Assembly (NCBI GenBank): GCA_028641055.1
Contig: CM054062.1
Coordinates: forward strand, 135,946,682 to 136,010,681
From: Alopecurus myosuroides
Taxonomy: Eukaryota; Streptophyta; Magnoliopsida; Poales; Poaceae
DNA length: 64,000 bases
Direction: 5' to 3'
The translations under genes and the position numbers were made by a program. Each line of letters begins with the position of its first letter. Positions within the stretch are counted from its first letter, which is position 1. Shown here in pieces: positions 1-12,113 of the stretch. The notes below the pieces were generated by a model that saw only the letters and a program-made list of their open reading frames with translations, searched no databases and was not told where the DNA came from.

Positions 1-584
1 CATGCGTCGAACAGCCCTGTCTGTCCTCTTACTAGGATCCTGCAAATAGTCTGTAATAGGTTTTCTCCAATCTCCATGGGTACATGCACTAGATCCTTCA
101 TTAGCAACCGACTCACTGGGACCCAATTCGGTTTTATTTATAGTAGCAAAAGCAAGCATCGGCCCTTTAGATATATGAAACATGCCACGACCAACATGAT
201 AGCCAGATGCTTGTTGTGCTAACTCATTTTCAACCCAATTGTCTTGTATAGAAATATGAGCAATGCTAAAACAAACCAAGGTAGAAATTATATCTAGACA
301 TTTATCAAGATAAACATTAAGCGATTCGTCATTGCATTGAAAAACCTTGTCAACCTGTTGTACTATTAGAAACGAATCACCAAAAGCCTCAATATGCGTA
401 GCACCTATAGAAATTAAAATCTCCAGCCCGAATAATAAAGCTTCGTATTCGGCTTGATTATTTGTGCAAAATTATTCTAAACGGCATGAGGCCTCAAAAA
501 CAGCACCACGAGGATATATATAAACGACACCAACACCTTGAACGCTGTCACAAACGGAACCATAAAAATATAACCTCCATGGTA
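1..584 (-). pseudogene. RNase H-like domain of Gypsy polyprotein
   Basis: Translation of the minus strand from about 584 to 1 gives an RVT_3-type RNase H fold. A GSVCDS-like start is followed by GVGVV, then NNQAEYEALLFGLEIL, which is the conserved helix carrying the catalytic glutamate. Further on come GDSFLIVQQV and NELAQQASGY segments. One in-frame stop lies just before NNQAEYEA at about 474-476. This domain degrades the RNA strand of the RNA/DNA hybrid during reverse transcription. It continues the RT region at 585-2214 and is cut off at the window edge. Confidence 0.75.
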
Positions 585-2214
585 CTAAAGAAACAAGGTC
601 AATACTAAAATATTCTCATTGTCAATCCGATGTTCAACAATAAAATCAGAAACGATTTGGCCTTTCATAGATTTTAGAGACTCATAAGCCAAATCATATT
701 CAATCAAAGCATAAGCCCATTTACTGATTCTACCACTAAGAATTGGTCTATACAAAATGTATTTAATGACATCGGTTTGACAAGCTACGGTGCACATACT
801 AGATAAAAGATAATGTCTTATTTTAGTGCAAGCATAGTATAAGCACAAGCATAATTTTTCAATGAACGTGTACCTTGTCTCCGCATCCAATAAGCGCCGA
901 CTCAAATAAGTAATAACATGCTCCTTTCCTTCGGTCTCTTGTTTCAAGACAACACCAATAACACCTTCTTCCGCGGCAATATAAAGCCTAGAAGGCTCTC
1001 CATGTTCGGGTGCTCTCAACACCGGAGGAGTAGACAAACAAGTCTTGATATTATCGAATACCTCCTGTTGTTTTGCCCCCCAAGTAAAATTATCATCGCT
1101 TTTTAACCGAAGAATAGGAGTGAATGCACTAAATTTCCCGGGAATCTCCTCAAATAATTGATCTTGCCAAGGAATTTTTGCATATCTTTCTAGCATCTCG
1201 GAGCCTACACTTTTTGGATTGCTTCTATCTTCTTGGATCAATCTCTATGCCATGTTGATGTATAATAAATCCCAAAAACCTCCCAACCAATACTCCAAAA
1301 GAACACTTTAAAGGATTCATCTTGAGCCCATACTTCCTCATCCTCTCAAAAGCCAAACGCAAATAGGCTAAATGTGGTTCATTAGCATCCGATTTTACAA
1401 CAATATCATCAATATATACTTCAAGTATTACTCCAAGAAAATCGTGAAATATTAAATTCATCATTCTTTGATATGTGGCACCAGCATTTTTTAACCCAAA
1501 AGTCATCACTGTCCACTCAAATAATCCAACAAAACCGGGACAACGAAAGGCTGTTTTGAACGCATCCTCTTTAGCCATGAAAATCTGATTGTACCCCGCA
1601 TTACCATCAACAAAACTGGTAACTTTATGCCCAGAAGCATCATTAATAAGCATATCGGCTATTGGCATAGGATACTCATCTTTGGGTGTAGCTCTATTCA
1701 AATCTCTAAAATCAATGCACACTCTCACCTTGCCAGAATCTTTCTTCTCCACAGGCACAATATTAGAAATCCAATCCGCATACCTGCAAGGTCTAATAAA
1801 ATTAGCTTTAAGAAATCGACTGATCTCTTCCTTGATCTGGTCATACATATTGGGATTGAATTTCGGGGCCGGTTGTTTATAAGGTCTAAAACCAGCCTTG
1901 ATAGGTAAATGATGCTCAACTAGCTCTCGGCACAAACCGGGCATCTCATGATACTCCCATGCAAAGTAATCAACGTACTCTTTTAGTAGCCCGATTAATA
2001 CAACTTTATAATCGGCTTCCAAATTTTTGTTTACAAAAGTCGGCCTAGGAATAGAACCATCACCTATGTCCACCTCTTCTAATGGATCGGCCGACGTAAA
2101 ACCTTGTCCCAATTTATCCATGTCAACCAAGTCCTCTATAGACTCATACATATCGTTCTTATTGGACCGATATTCAACAAGCCGCTTCTTTAACCAATCT
2201 TCATTGGGATCCAT
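585..2214 (-). pseudogene. Gypsy reverse transcriptase (frameshifted)
   Basis: The segment 2214-1225 is a typical Ty3/Gypsy RT. PNMYDQIKEEI begins the fingers, VRVCIDFRDLN and FVDGNAGYNQI follow (the D is catalytic), then FRCPGFVGLFEWTVMTFGLKNA. The YIDDIVVKS box carries the catalytic YIDD motif near the C-terminal third. A frameshift near 1225-1241 moves the reading frame into 1241-585. That part holds the RT connection region with FTWGAKQQEVFDNIK, a CLSTPPVL segment and HVITYLSRRL. The enzyme would copy element RNA into cDNA in the virus-like particle. The stop at 1225-1227 and the frame change make it non-functional. Confidence 0.9.
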
Positions 2215-3531
2215 CTAATTTAACTTGTTTGAGAGCCGATTACCACCAATCGGCTTTAGAGAAACTGGCACGAAGCCATTCCTTGTAGCACTAAGGAAAT
2301 CAAAATCTGAAAGGTCTCGCCCTGTCAAGCAAGTAGCATTGGTATGTTGCCAATCCATCAACGAATTGGCCAAAGCAACGCAAGCCGAATTATCCGCATG
2401 GATAACTTCCACTTCATCATCAATCCATTCTATCAAAAACTGGTGCAAAGTAGATGGCACACATTGATTTGCATGGAGCCAATCGCGGCCTAATATAACA
2501 TTATAATTACCTTGCATTCAGCAACAAAGAAGGCGGTGGCCAAAGTCTTACTTCCCATGGTAAGCTCCACACTCATGACACCTTTGGCCTCTGTTTTCTC
2601 TTTGCCTTCAAAACCATTAAGCACCATGTTGGTATTCATCAATTCATTTTCATCTAAACCCAATTTCTTGAAGACCGAATATGGCATAAGATTAACCACA
2701 ACGCCACCATCAACAAGCATCCTAGCAACCGGCGATCCATTAATGTGTCCCTTGACATATAGTGGCTTCAAGTGTTTCACCGGTTCTTTTGGCTTCTCAA
2801 AGATGGCGTTCTTGGGACCAAATTTCAGCTGCACTATGTCCCCTTCCTCGTCCATGGCACGAAACTCTGTAGGAAAATAGTTAACCATGTTAATATCCAT
2901 ACCTAACCGGATCGGCGTATTTTCAAAATCCACTTGCTCTTCATCATCTTCTAATGCGGACGTCGAATCTGGAATTTCATCAGTTGAGGGAAGTGTGGGA
3001 GGCGCTGTAGATGACGCATCAATGCTCATGTCTTTCTTCTCGTATGGCGTAGAAGTTGGTGTGATTTCCATGCGGGTTGCTACCTCAGCATATTTTGCGC
3101 ATCCACATCTTAGCCGGTATGGGGTGAATTTCGTCAAAATAATCATCCCTCCGGTTTTCTGCTTCATCGTTGGCCTTTTGTTCATTCCTCATATGTTGCA
3201 ACCTCCTATTATTAGTTTTAGTCCATCCAGGAGGACACCACTTTGGCTGAGTATATTTAGGATCTCTTGGCTTAGCTTGGCTTATACTAGCTTCATTATC
3301 ATTAGCCGATGACCTTGGCTGAATAGCCAAAATAAGTTCACTAGAATTAGCCGATTTTTCTCCATCAACCGGCTTCTTGAGGTTCACTAGATTTCCTTGG
3401 CGCAGCCCATCCCGGATGAAAAGCATATGGTGCCATTCGGGGCTGCACCCACCCTCCGTTGAAGTAATTGGGCGCATAAGGTGGCGGAGCCATCCATGGT
3501 CCCGGCGCCCACTGTCCCTACGGCCCTTCAT
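2215..3531 (-). pseudogene. Gypsy protease and linker region (frameshifted)
   Basis: Three overlapping frames on the minus strand (3531-3085, 3185-2490, 2517-2215) together make the region between gag and RT. The middle frame has a retropepsin-like site: ARMLVDGG followed by VVNLMPYSVFKKLG, with DGG where many retropepsins have DSG or DTG. Downstream GRDWLHANQCVPSTLHQF is the GRxWL strand usual for these plant proteases. A stop at 2215-2217 separates it from the RT, which continues in the same frame. The protein would cleave the gag-pol polyprotein. The frame changes at about 2500 and 3100-3180 show decay. Confidence 0.75.
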
Positions 3532-3541
3532 AATGTGAATA

Positions 3542-5733
3542 CTACTCCCTTGGAGGTGACCTTGGACGCTTCATACGTGGTGGCCGGTTGTAAGCTGAAC
3601 CAGCCGTTTGGTGTGTATATTTATTCAACAGCATATCAAAGGTTGGCTTGATCTTCTTATATTGAGCATTCTCCTCGTTCTTCTTCCACTCGCCAACCTC
3701 CGGATTCTTCGGTTTGATGAACTTGGCACGAGCTTCTCGTTGAGCTTGTTGTTGCCCCCCGGGTGTAGGATTTTTTATAGTGACCTTTAATGTCTCCTTG
3801 CCATTGGGTTGCTTGTCAAGAACAATCTTCCTTCCTGAGGCCTTCTCCATCTCCTTGCTATTTCTAGGGTCAACAACAACAACATTATTTTTGTTAGCGA
3901 ATCCAGCCACTTCAGGCCGAATTAGCACCTTCTTCCCATGCAGCTCCAAAGTGTTCATCGGGAATGGCTGCTTGTCAATTTGCATATCGGTAAGGCTTAA
4001 TCGTCCATCATTAATAGCCGATTGTATTTGTCGCCGAAAAACATTGCAATCATTAGTAGCATGAGAAAAAGAATTATAATACTTGCAATAAGCACGTCGT
4101 TTTAACTCCTCAAACGACGGTAAAGTATGAGACATTCTAATCAATTTGTCCTTCAACATAGCATCAAATATTCTATCACATTTGGCTACATCAAAACTAA
4201 ATTTTATCGCATCTTCACGATTTTTGCGAATCCGCTTAAGAGCATCACAAGTATAAGGTTTGGCCTTTGAAGGCCAAACAAATTCAGCAACATAAACATC
4301 GGCCTCATCGTCCAAATTCTCACTACTATACTCAACCATATTAAAGCGAGGACGATCAGATTTGGATTTATGCTCAATTTTTGTTTCTTTGCTTCGGCTT
4401 TCTTGAGCCAAAGCTCTTTGCAAAACTTGGTTGACATTTAAAAACTCATATCCTTCAATTCTCTTTTAATGTGAGTTCTCAAACCATTAAGCACCAAGTC
4501 TTCCATGTATCTTTCAGAAATCACGAAGCTATAACATCGGTTTTTAGTTTCTCTAAATCTTTTGACATAATCGGTGACCGATTCATCATGCTTTTGCCTA
4601 ACCGATGTAAGATGTGATAATTTTACCTCATTATCCCCGCTATAAAAATGCTCATGGAATTTCTTTTCTAAATGACACCAAGTATTAATAGAACCATGAG
4701 GTAAAGCAGAAAACCATGAAAAACCTGTACCAGTTAAAGACAAAGGAAATAAATGCACTTTCAAAGGATCACTATAACCAGCTCCCCCTAATTGTGCTAG
4801 ATATTGACTAACGTGTTCCCAAGTTGTCTTTCTATCTACTCCATTAAATTTAGCAAAATCTCGTACCTTATAACCTTGAGGGTATGGTAAATCATCAAAA
4901 TCATATGGATAAGGCTTTTGATACACCCGGCTTACTGGCTTCGGATCAATTCCGAAGTTATCATAAAACATCTTTTACAACTCCGCCCTTAAAGTGACCA
5001 TGTTTTCATCTACCATGGGCGAAGTTGTTTGCGGTAATGATGCATGCATATTAGTGCTAGAAGTAATTGAATTCATCCGCGCCATTGATGCTGAATTGAA
5101 ATTCGGCGCTGTGATTGTAGCCAAAGGTTGTGTGACTTGATTCGGCGGTGCTGCCGAATAAGAGATACTTCTAGTAGGAGTGGGACATTCTAGCGCATTC
5201 ACAAGTTGACTATCTTGGGTATAGTAAAGATTCATCGGCTAATTATGTGGGATTGCCGATGAACTAGGATTTTCTGTAGTTGCTTTTGCACCAATACTAC
5301 TAGGATAATTATGAGGCGTATTTTTACCATCTTTTATATATTCTAACATAGCATCATAAGCTTGGCGACTAGACTCATTAGCGTAATGATTAATAGCCGC
5401 TAATTGATCTTTAGAAAACACTCCATTACTTACAGAGGGTTCGGCTAGGTCGCCGATCATTGGTGGAAGCTTGGCCTTCCCCAGTGAGGTGATAGCACTT
5501 TGACGATCCTTCTTGAAGCCTGCAAGGAAATCTTCAGCGTCTTTCTCCTCTTGCTTCTTCTTTAAAGCCTCGAACTCCTTACGCTGCTTCTCTAGCGCAT
5601 CAAGTTGATGTTGATGCTGCTTTTTTAGCGTCTAAAAAACTTGGTGTTGGTCTGCCGAAAGATCATCGAAGCTAGGCTTGATGATATTTTCGGCATTAAT
5701 CTCAGAGGGCCGGGGAATCTTGTCGTCCGACAT
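3542..5733 (-). pseudogene. Gypsy gag (capsid/nucleocapsid), several stops
   Basis: A methionine codon at 5733 begins MSDDKIPRPSE. The frame then runs through in-frame stops near 5634, 5236, 4972 and 4438, and afterwards shifts frame to 4423-3542. The capsid (retrotransposon gag) part lies at about 4900-4440, with WEHVSQYLAQLG, LFPLSLTGTGFSWFSALP and a YVKRFRETKNRC segment. The nucleocapsid part has a degenerate zinc knuckle, CKYYNSFSHATNDC, at about 4090-4050. The first 100 residues are charged and coiled-coil-like (KKQHQHQLDALEKQRKEF). The protein would form the particle shell and bind element RNA. It lies directly downstream of the primer site, as expected. Confidence 0.85.
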
Positions 5734-5742
5734 GATTATCTT

Positions 5743-5759
5743 CCCCAGTGGAGTCGCCA
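5743..5759 (-). other. Primer-binding site of the minus-strand Gypsy element
   Basis: The minus strand reads TGGCGACTCCACTGGGG. This site lies seven bases inside the LTR edge and just upstream of the gag start. Many grass Gypsy elements have such a site at this place, where a tRNA 3' end primes minus-strand cDNA synthesis. I did not match it to a specific tRNA. Confidence 0.7.
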
Positions 5760-5766
5760 AAAAGTG

Positions 5767-6830
5767 TGTTGACACACGAACATGTCACGTGTACCCTCGG
5801 TGTAGAGTGCGATACGCAAGACACGTCGCCGAAGGAGGATCGCCGGAAGCGCGATAGCAAGACAATCCGGCGGGCGCTTTTGAAGACCCGAAACCCCACA
5901 CGGCCGGGAGAGACCCCGTCTGGATGCACGACGGTGATGGGCTGCGCTAAGTCGGTTCTCCCTTCCCAAGGCTTTCCTAGATCGAAGCTCTCCTGCACGA
6001 AGAACGCCGACGAACAAAGAAGAAGATAACTAGGGTTAGGGATGAAGTTTGTAGATGGTTTCTTGCGATTGTGTGTTGTTCTTCAATTGGCCGTCACCCC
6101 TCATGTATATAAGAGGCGGCTGTACTTCCCGTGCAAGTAAAAGGCTTGGATTCACGTTCAAAAGCCCTAATTTGCATCGAATTCGGATGTTTGACTCGAA
6201 TTGTTCGGTCTGAAAACTGGCTGCACCTTGCGAGTCGTTTTCGAGTCAGTAAACAAGCTCAAATAGAAATCATGTAGAAGACAAAGTTGTTAGCCTAGTA
6301 AATTCTAAGAATTTTTATATTCTATGATTTTTCATCTGACATCATCTTGAAGGCTAATTATATCTGCACCAATACGTGTTTTAATCGAATCCGAATCTGT
6401 CAGTTCTGACCCGACCGTATTTTGCAGATTCACGGTAGCAAAACGACCTCAGATCAAAATCTCGTAGAAGAGAAAGTTGTTCGCCTTGAAAAAATGAAGA
6501 AGTTTTAGTCAATGAGTTTTTCAATTTGACCTCACCTTGATGCTTCAAAATCAGGTGGAAGAAGTTCGACGCAATCTGAAGGTTTTCAACTCGTTTCACC
6601 AATGCTCTCGCCAAAGTGCAGAGTATGTCTATGGTTTGGCAGATTTTCTCGCACAATGAGATGGTCGGTAGTATTTTGGCTCTAGAAGTTGCATACGACC
6701 TTGGATCGAGATGATCCAAAAAAATAAAAGTTGTTTGTTTCGACGAGACGCACAACTTTCATTCACATTATTTTTTCATTTGGGCTCATCTTGTTGTCTT
6801 CCTTTTGTGAGCCAAAAACGAGTGTCAACA
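5767..6830 (-). repeat. 5' LTR of the minus-strand Gypsy element (1064 bp)
   Basis: The LTR is bounded by short inverted ends: plus-strand tgttgacac at 5767 and gtgtcaaca ending at 6830. On the minus strand there is a TATA-like stretch (complement of about 6108-6116). It is followed by a leader with CCCTAACCCTAG near 6035, as expected for U3-R-U5 order. The second LTR is outside the window. Open frames in this stretch (for example on the minus strand at 5702-5998) are incidental. Confidence 0.85.
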
Positions 6831-7312
6831 AAGTGATTTTGTTTGGTTACTCCACGTGCTATATCTCCCTACGAGAGTACGAGGTTCGCCTCTTTAAGAC
6901 ACATGTCATTAACGGCATGGCAAAACTTACCGATCAGTCTCTGATTGATATTACCTTAATTTTTTTATCTTGGGAATCTATAATGAGGTTAAAATCTCCC
7001 ACGACGGCCCAATAACCAGGCCAACCTGTCAGGGGGTGTCAGAAAGGTAGGCCCACAAGGCAAAGCAACTTGTAGGAGTTAGACCCTTTGTGACCCACCC
7101 ACATACATATGAATCTTCCATAAGATGATGAGACTCCTCGTTAATACATACAACTAGGGAAATCGTGTTAGGTTCCTTAGTTGGACTATGAGTCCTAGTA
7201 CAACCCTTACTCAAAGAATTGTAAGGCCCTACAAGTTACCATGTATATAAGCGGCTCAAGGGACCAAGGGGAAGCCCTAACCTAGAACTCGAAAGACAAC
7301 CCGCCGGAGGGC
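6831..7312 (+). repeat. Gypsy LTR fragment, piece 1 of 3 (host of later insertions)
   Basis: No gene is visible. The right part looks like an LTR promoter and leader: a TATA-like tatataagcgg at about 7243 is followed by a ccctaacctagaac leader. Removing the later insertions joins this piece to 8937-8988 and then to 21146-21285, which ends at a Gypsy-type primer site. The start of the LTR is missing, because the minus-strand Gypsy element (1-6830) adjoins directly. Piece order is inferred from the perfect target duplications of the two solo LTRs. Confidence 0.55.
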
Positions 7313-8931
7313 TGATACGTCATAAACGTATCCTTAATTTCTGATGTTCCATGTTATTTCCATGTTGTTTCCTACATGTTTTCTATACACTATATGTCAT
7401 TTTTATCTATTTTCTGGACTAACCTATTGGCAAGATGCCCCAGAGAAAGTTCCCTATTTTCTGTTGTTTTTAGATTCAGAAAATTTGTTTTGGAAATATT
7501 CTTGGAACTGGAAAATTCGAAACCCGAAAGTCTTAGAATTCACGAAGGTTCCACGGAGTTCTGATGAGGCCCACAGGGGGGCCACAGGGGGGCCACACCA
7601 TAGGGCGGCGCGCCCACTGGCCGCCCCTGGGGGTGGTGTGGGCCCCTCGGGCGTCCACCTCCATCGCCCTTTCGCCTATATAATCCCTCCGATACGTGAA
7701 CCCTAAAGATATACCACTTTTTTACGAGAAACACCAGAGGCCGCCGTCATCGTCATCCCGAGATCGGGAGGGTTCTCGAGCTCTCCCCGGCACCCTGCCG
7801 GGAGGGGAATTCATCACTAGAGCGGTCTACACCACCATGCCCTCCTCCGAAGTGATGCGTGAGTAGTTCATCTCTAGACTACGGGTCCATATCAGTAGCT
7901 AAATGGTTGTCTTCTCCACTTTGTACCTCATGTTAGGTCTCGTGAGCTTCCCTACATGATCCAGACCATCTTTATGTAATGCTACATGTTGTGTTTGCTG
8001 GGATCTGATGAATGTTGAATGCTATGTCTTCTTATTATCAATCTATCATATTATCTACATGCATATGTTATTTATGATCTTGCATGGTCTCCGTTATTAG
8101 TAGATGCTCTGGCCAAGTAGATGCTAGTAACTCCAAGAGGGAGTATTTATGCTCGATAGTGGGTTCATGCCTCTTTTGCATCTGTGCTCGAGAGACAAAA
8201 ACGTGACGGCTGAAGGATGTGTTGTTGCCATTAGGAAGAAAACAACGGTGTTTACTTAGTTTACGTTGTTTACATTACACACTTTGCTTACTGCGATAAT
8301 CTGTTGCTTGCAACTTAATACCCAACGTTTGTTCAGATGATATTCCGAGGGTGGATTATTAGTCATAGATGCAGTTGGATGACGGTCTATCTATTTTGCT
8401 GTAATGCCCGCATGAATCACATAGTAATTTTCATGTCTTGCATATGCACTACGGTGCAGCCTTCATTTCTGTCAATTGCCCAACTGTAATTTGTTCACCA
8501 CGCATGTTATTTATCTTTTACGGAGAAACACCACTAGTGAATTGTGGACCCCGGTCAATTTTTTGATTCTGATAATACATACATTGCTTCCACTTCTTTC
8601 ACACTGCTTTCATACTGTTGCTACTTCTTTCATATTGTTCTCCTATTGTTTTGCACACCATATGTTTAACCTCTTTGTGTTCAGCAAAACCGGTGAGATT
8701 GACAACCTCACTGCTTCGTTGGGGCAAAGTGAATTGTTTGTGTTGTGTAGGTTCCACGTTGCGGCTGGACCGGTAGTGCGCCCTGCCACCTCAGCTGCAT
8801 CAACCTTCTGAAGTTACTCCTTCCTCCTACTGGTCGTTTAAACCTTGGTTTCTTTCTGAGGAAAAACTGTTGCTGTGCTCATCATACCTTCCTCTTGGGG
8901 TTTCTCAACGAGTGTAAGATCTGCACCATCA
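7313..8931 (+). repeat. Solo LTR of TGATACGTC-type Gypsy family (1619 bp)
   Basis: It starts TGATACGTCATAAACG and ends CTGCACCATCA. It is flanked by a perfect 5-bp duplication AGGGC (7308-7312 and 8932-8936), so it is a complete solo LTR left by LTR-LTR recombination. A TATA box (cctatataatcc) lies at about 7675. It resembles the LTRs at 50232-51860 and 56889-58517. The short open frames at 7344-7706 and 8476-8811 are also present in those other LTRs with breaks, and are not genes. Confidence 0.9.
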
Positions 8932-8936
8932 AGGGC

Positions 8937-8988
8937 ACATTGTAATACAGAGCATAATAAAAAGAAGAGCAAGGAAGGAGTAGGTATT
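8937..8988 (+). repeat. Gypsy LTR fragment, piece 2 of 3
   Basis: A 52-bp remnant between two solo LTRs reads acattgtaatacagagc and onward. It is the middle of the LTR whose other pieces are 6831-7312 and 21146-21285. Its right end gtatt (8984-8988) is one copy of the target duplication of the solo LTR at 8989-21140. Confidence 0.6.
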
Positions 8989-11900
8989 TGTGACGCCCCG
9001 GGATCGGGCACTATGCTGATTTCAGCATTTCCGCCAAAATCCACATAATAACCGATTCCAGGTTGCCACTTGTGATAACATTACAACAGTTCACGAATAA
9101 TCCACAACAACAACAGAGGAGGTATATACAAGACGACTCAAACGAGTCAAGGATACAACTGATACAACACAAAGATCCAAATAACAGCGGAAGAAACAAC
9201 ATAGTGTCCGACTACGGACAAGATACAAATTGGACTAAGAGTCCTGAAGATAACCGATGGCGTCCAATCCCTGCCCAGGCCAAGCCGGAGGGATTCCCAA
9301 GCTAACGTCGTCAGACTTCAAACCTGTTGACTGCAATGTGGAATATGCAGCCACGAAATGGATTCGTGGGTCAGTACTATTAAGTACTGGCAACTGGATA
9401 AACCATACTCATAAGATACCAGCGTAACCAATCATCACAAGATACAAATACTTTGGGTAGAACGGAAGGAAGGGATTATTGCAAAGAAGCGGCAGCGGGC
9501 TGCACTAACTAACTACAGAGACGCGCTACAACATCCAGCTAAAAGAAAGGGATAAGATAGCGCGACAAAACCAACTATAACTACTCACCAAACAATACCC
9601 ATCCAGTGTTACCCCCTACTAAGGAAGCAACCCAAGGAAACTCACACTGTTGATTAAGGTGACATTCATTTTTATGGTGGAGGTAATCTATATTACTAGT
9701 CAAGTTATCATCGTTAGTGTAAGTTGTCTGAGTACTTGTTAGCCAGCACTTTCACCAAGTCATCCATAACCGCGGACAACACGGCTTCTCGAGAAGATTA
9801 ACCCTGCAGGGATGCACCAATTTGGCCGCACACGTAAGAATGACCCGCCAGATGGAAATGCACTTCCACCAAGCGAGGCACTCAACACAACCCAACTCTT
9901 CTTCGCATCAAGCCCAAAGAACCACGTGCAATTGAGCGCACGACTAATCAAGCCCCACGAAGAAAAGGGGACCCTCATAGCACTCTAAGAACGTGTCTCC
10001 CTAAATGCCGACTACAAAAGTTCCACCCTGGCGCCAAGGGTTCGCACCTGCATATGCATGCGGCAAATGGAAAACCCGAACTAAGTGTGGCGATTTGGAC
10101 GAGATGCGAATCGAATCAAAGTTGCGGGGGGCGCCCATACACGCTTCCCACATGCGGTTAGCGCGCTCATCATGGATCGGAGGACAAGACCCTTTTCCTA
10201 ATTAAGTTCGACACTAGCAGGCCTCAAAACCACGCCGGGCCTCCTGCCGGTGCCTTATCATCAAATTATTATTACCCAAAACATTAACATGTTGTTGATT
10301 AAGTTGAAACCCAACTATCAAACTAAACAGGTGATAAGACGGACAACAAGACTTGAGCGCAAACAACACTAAGCATGCAACTACGACACGAGGGCCAACA
10401 CGGTAAACAAACAACAGTTAATAGAAAGTGGAAGGAAGGCTATATCATGGTTGCAAGGTAAACATATGATAGGATCGAGACACAAGCATCGAATCATAAG
10501 GCTAGCATAAAGACAACGGAAAGAATCGGTAACAAGTGAGGAAAGGCAAAATGGGTAGCAAGTGAGTATACTTGCTTGCGATCCAGCAAGTAGAGGTACA
10601 TCCGAAGAACTTGTCGGTGCTCACATCATCTCAACGTCCTATCCGCGAAGAAGCAACTAACTAGAACAAACACCGGATGCAACAATTACTACTACGGCAA
10701 AAGATCCAGCATGATCCTATTTTATATGCATGACATGCGGGATGCAACGCAAAAATGCAATTTAGACAATTTAATCGGAACCGGAGTCCGGACAATAATT
10801 TTAGGTTCAAGTTATTTATCTAACCATCATATTAAATGTTGATTAACATGCAAAACAGTAAGTAGGTGAGCTAAACAATATTAAATGGAATAGGGCAATA
10901 TTTAGTTAATACCCCAACACATTTCATATGTTGTTATTTAGTTGACAGGCATAACACAGGCTAAAATGCACAATACAAGATGCAAACATGAGCATGGACG
11001 GCATACTAATATTCCTTGCATTTTTCTGATCAAGATAGACATAAAGTTTGTGTTATTTGGATTAGTAAAACAAAAGTTATGAGCATTTAAAAATTAGGGT
11101 GTTTTCTAGAAAAACAAGGACTTGGTTCTTATGGAAAACAGATGATGGAGGGGCTCAGGTGTAAAAACAGAAAAGGCAGGGACCTGGATGCAAGGATCCA
11201 GATCCAGATCTGGAATCGGGGATTTTTGTCTACGAGGAGAAACCCAGCCACGGCGGCTGACCAGCGGGCCCGTGGCCACACTGCGCTGACTGGACGTGGG
11301 TGGATCTGACGGAGCCTCGGAAGAGTATGACAAGTGGGGCCGGGGCTCGGTAGCGAAAAACGCAAAAAGGCGCAGCACTGCCTCGGCCGGGATTCGAACC
11401 TGGGGCTCCCAGAGGACGGACGAGGAACAGAGCCACTGGGCTATGTGCGTGTTCGTGTACAGGTTCGGAACTGAATCAACTAGAGTTGTATCTGCGCGGA
11501 GTGTTTCTGACGAAAACTGAAGAACAGAGAAACGGTACTGCACGGGACGGTGATCGAGCAGCTACTGCCGATGGTGGTGCTCGATGGCGGAGCACCCAGA
11601 GCAAGAGAAAGGAGGCAGAGAGGTGTTTCAAAGGACGGGAGGCTCACCACAAGGTCGCAGTCGCCGGAGGAGAAGAAAGGCGACCTAGGCGTGTCCAACG
11701 ACGTAGACGACGTAGATGTGCGCAGCTGCGTTAACGTAGACGACATTGGCAACCTTGGCGTCACCAACCCAGAGCAGCTCCGGCTCCAATTCTTCATGGG
11801 CACGTCGAGGATCGCACACAGGTTCCATTCCCGCACCCAGTTTGGCTCGTCGGAAACCATGGTGATGCGTGCGACCGCGAGCTGCTGTTGGTTTTCTTTC

Positions 11901-12113
11901 GGTGCAGAACAACAAAATTCAGAGAGAATTAGGGTAGAGGATGAACAGAAGAGGGTGGCGGCGATTTGAGATGGGGAGGGAGAAAGTCTAGGGTTTGGGG
12001 TGGTCTCGGGGAGGGGAGGCTTTAAGGGAGAGAGGAGGAAGGGGGAGGGGACCTCGGTGTGGTGGTGGCCATGGTCACGTTCCTTGCGTGACCTGTTGTA
12101 CGGAGAACAAAAC
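8989..12113 (-). repeat. Large solo LTR, minus strand, 3' part (split by later insertion)
   Basis: The plus strand starts TGTGACGCCCCGG, the complement of the LTR 3' end GGGGCGTCACA seen in the element at 12114-20627. The other part is 20633-21140, ending gggtgttaca. GTATT flanks the whole (8984-8988, 21141-21145), so it is one solo LTR of about 3.6 kb. In LTR direction it has an AT-rich start, a GC-rich gene-like block (about 12100-11500), a tRNA-like module (11442-11380), another AT-rich part and a conserved end. The GC-rich block has open frames on both strands but no convincing gene. Confidence 0.88.
11380..11442 (-). other. tRNA-like module inside the large solo LTR
   Basis: On the minus strand, CCCAGTGGCT is followed about 30 bases later by a perfect Pol III B-box core GGTTCGAATCC (plus 11390-11400). 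Together they form a T-arm-like hairpin with one stem mismatch. The same arrangement occurs in the LTRs of the nested element (13411-13474 and 17908-17971). No full cloverleaf or anticodon arm is evident, so it is not called as a tRNA gene. It may derive from a tRNA-related SINE. Confidence 0.55.

Larger units (their letters stand above)
1..6830 (-). mobile_element. Decayed Gypsy LTR retrotransposon, truncated by window edge
   Basis: Read on the minus strand the order is LTR (6830-5767), primer site (5759-5743), gag, protease, reverse transcriptase and RNase H, which runs off the left edge of the window. Integrase and the 3' LTR are not seen. In Gypsy elements protease-RT-RNase H precede integrase, so the missing part should lie further left. 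Every coding segment carries in-frame stops or frameshifts, so the copy is dead. The bases just outside the LTR are aagtg (6831-6835); the other target-site copy is outside the window, so the insertion cannot be dated or verified here. Confidence 0.9.

Noticed and set aside
1..6830. Endogenous pararetrovirus (caulimovirus-like) sequence
   Set aside because: The RT with YIDD and the RNase H resemble both groups, but an LTR, a primer site and a Gypsy-type gag are present and no movement protein is seen.
7344..7706. Short open frames in the TGATACGTC LTRs (also 50263-50659 and 56888-57439) as genes
   Set aside because: They recur at the same place in each LTR with different breaks and overlap the promoter region.
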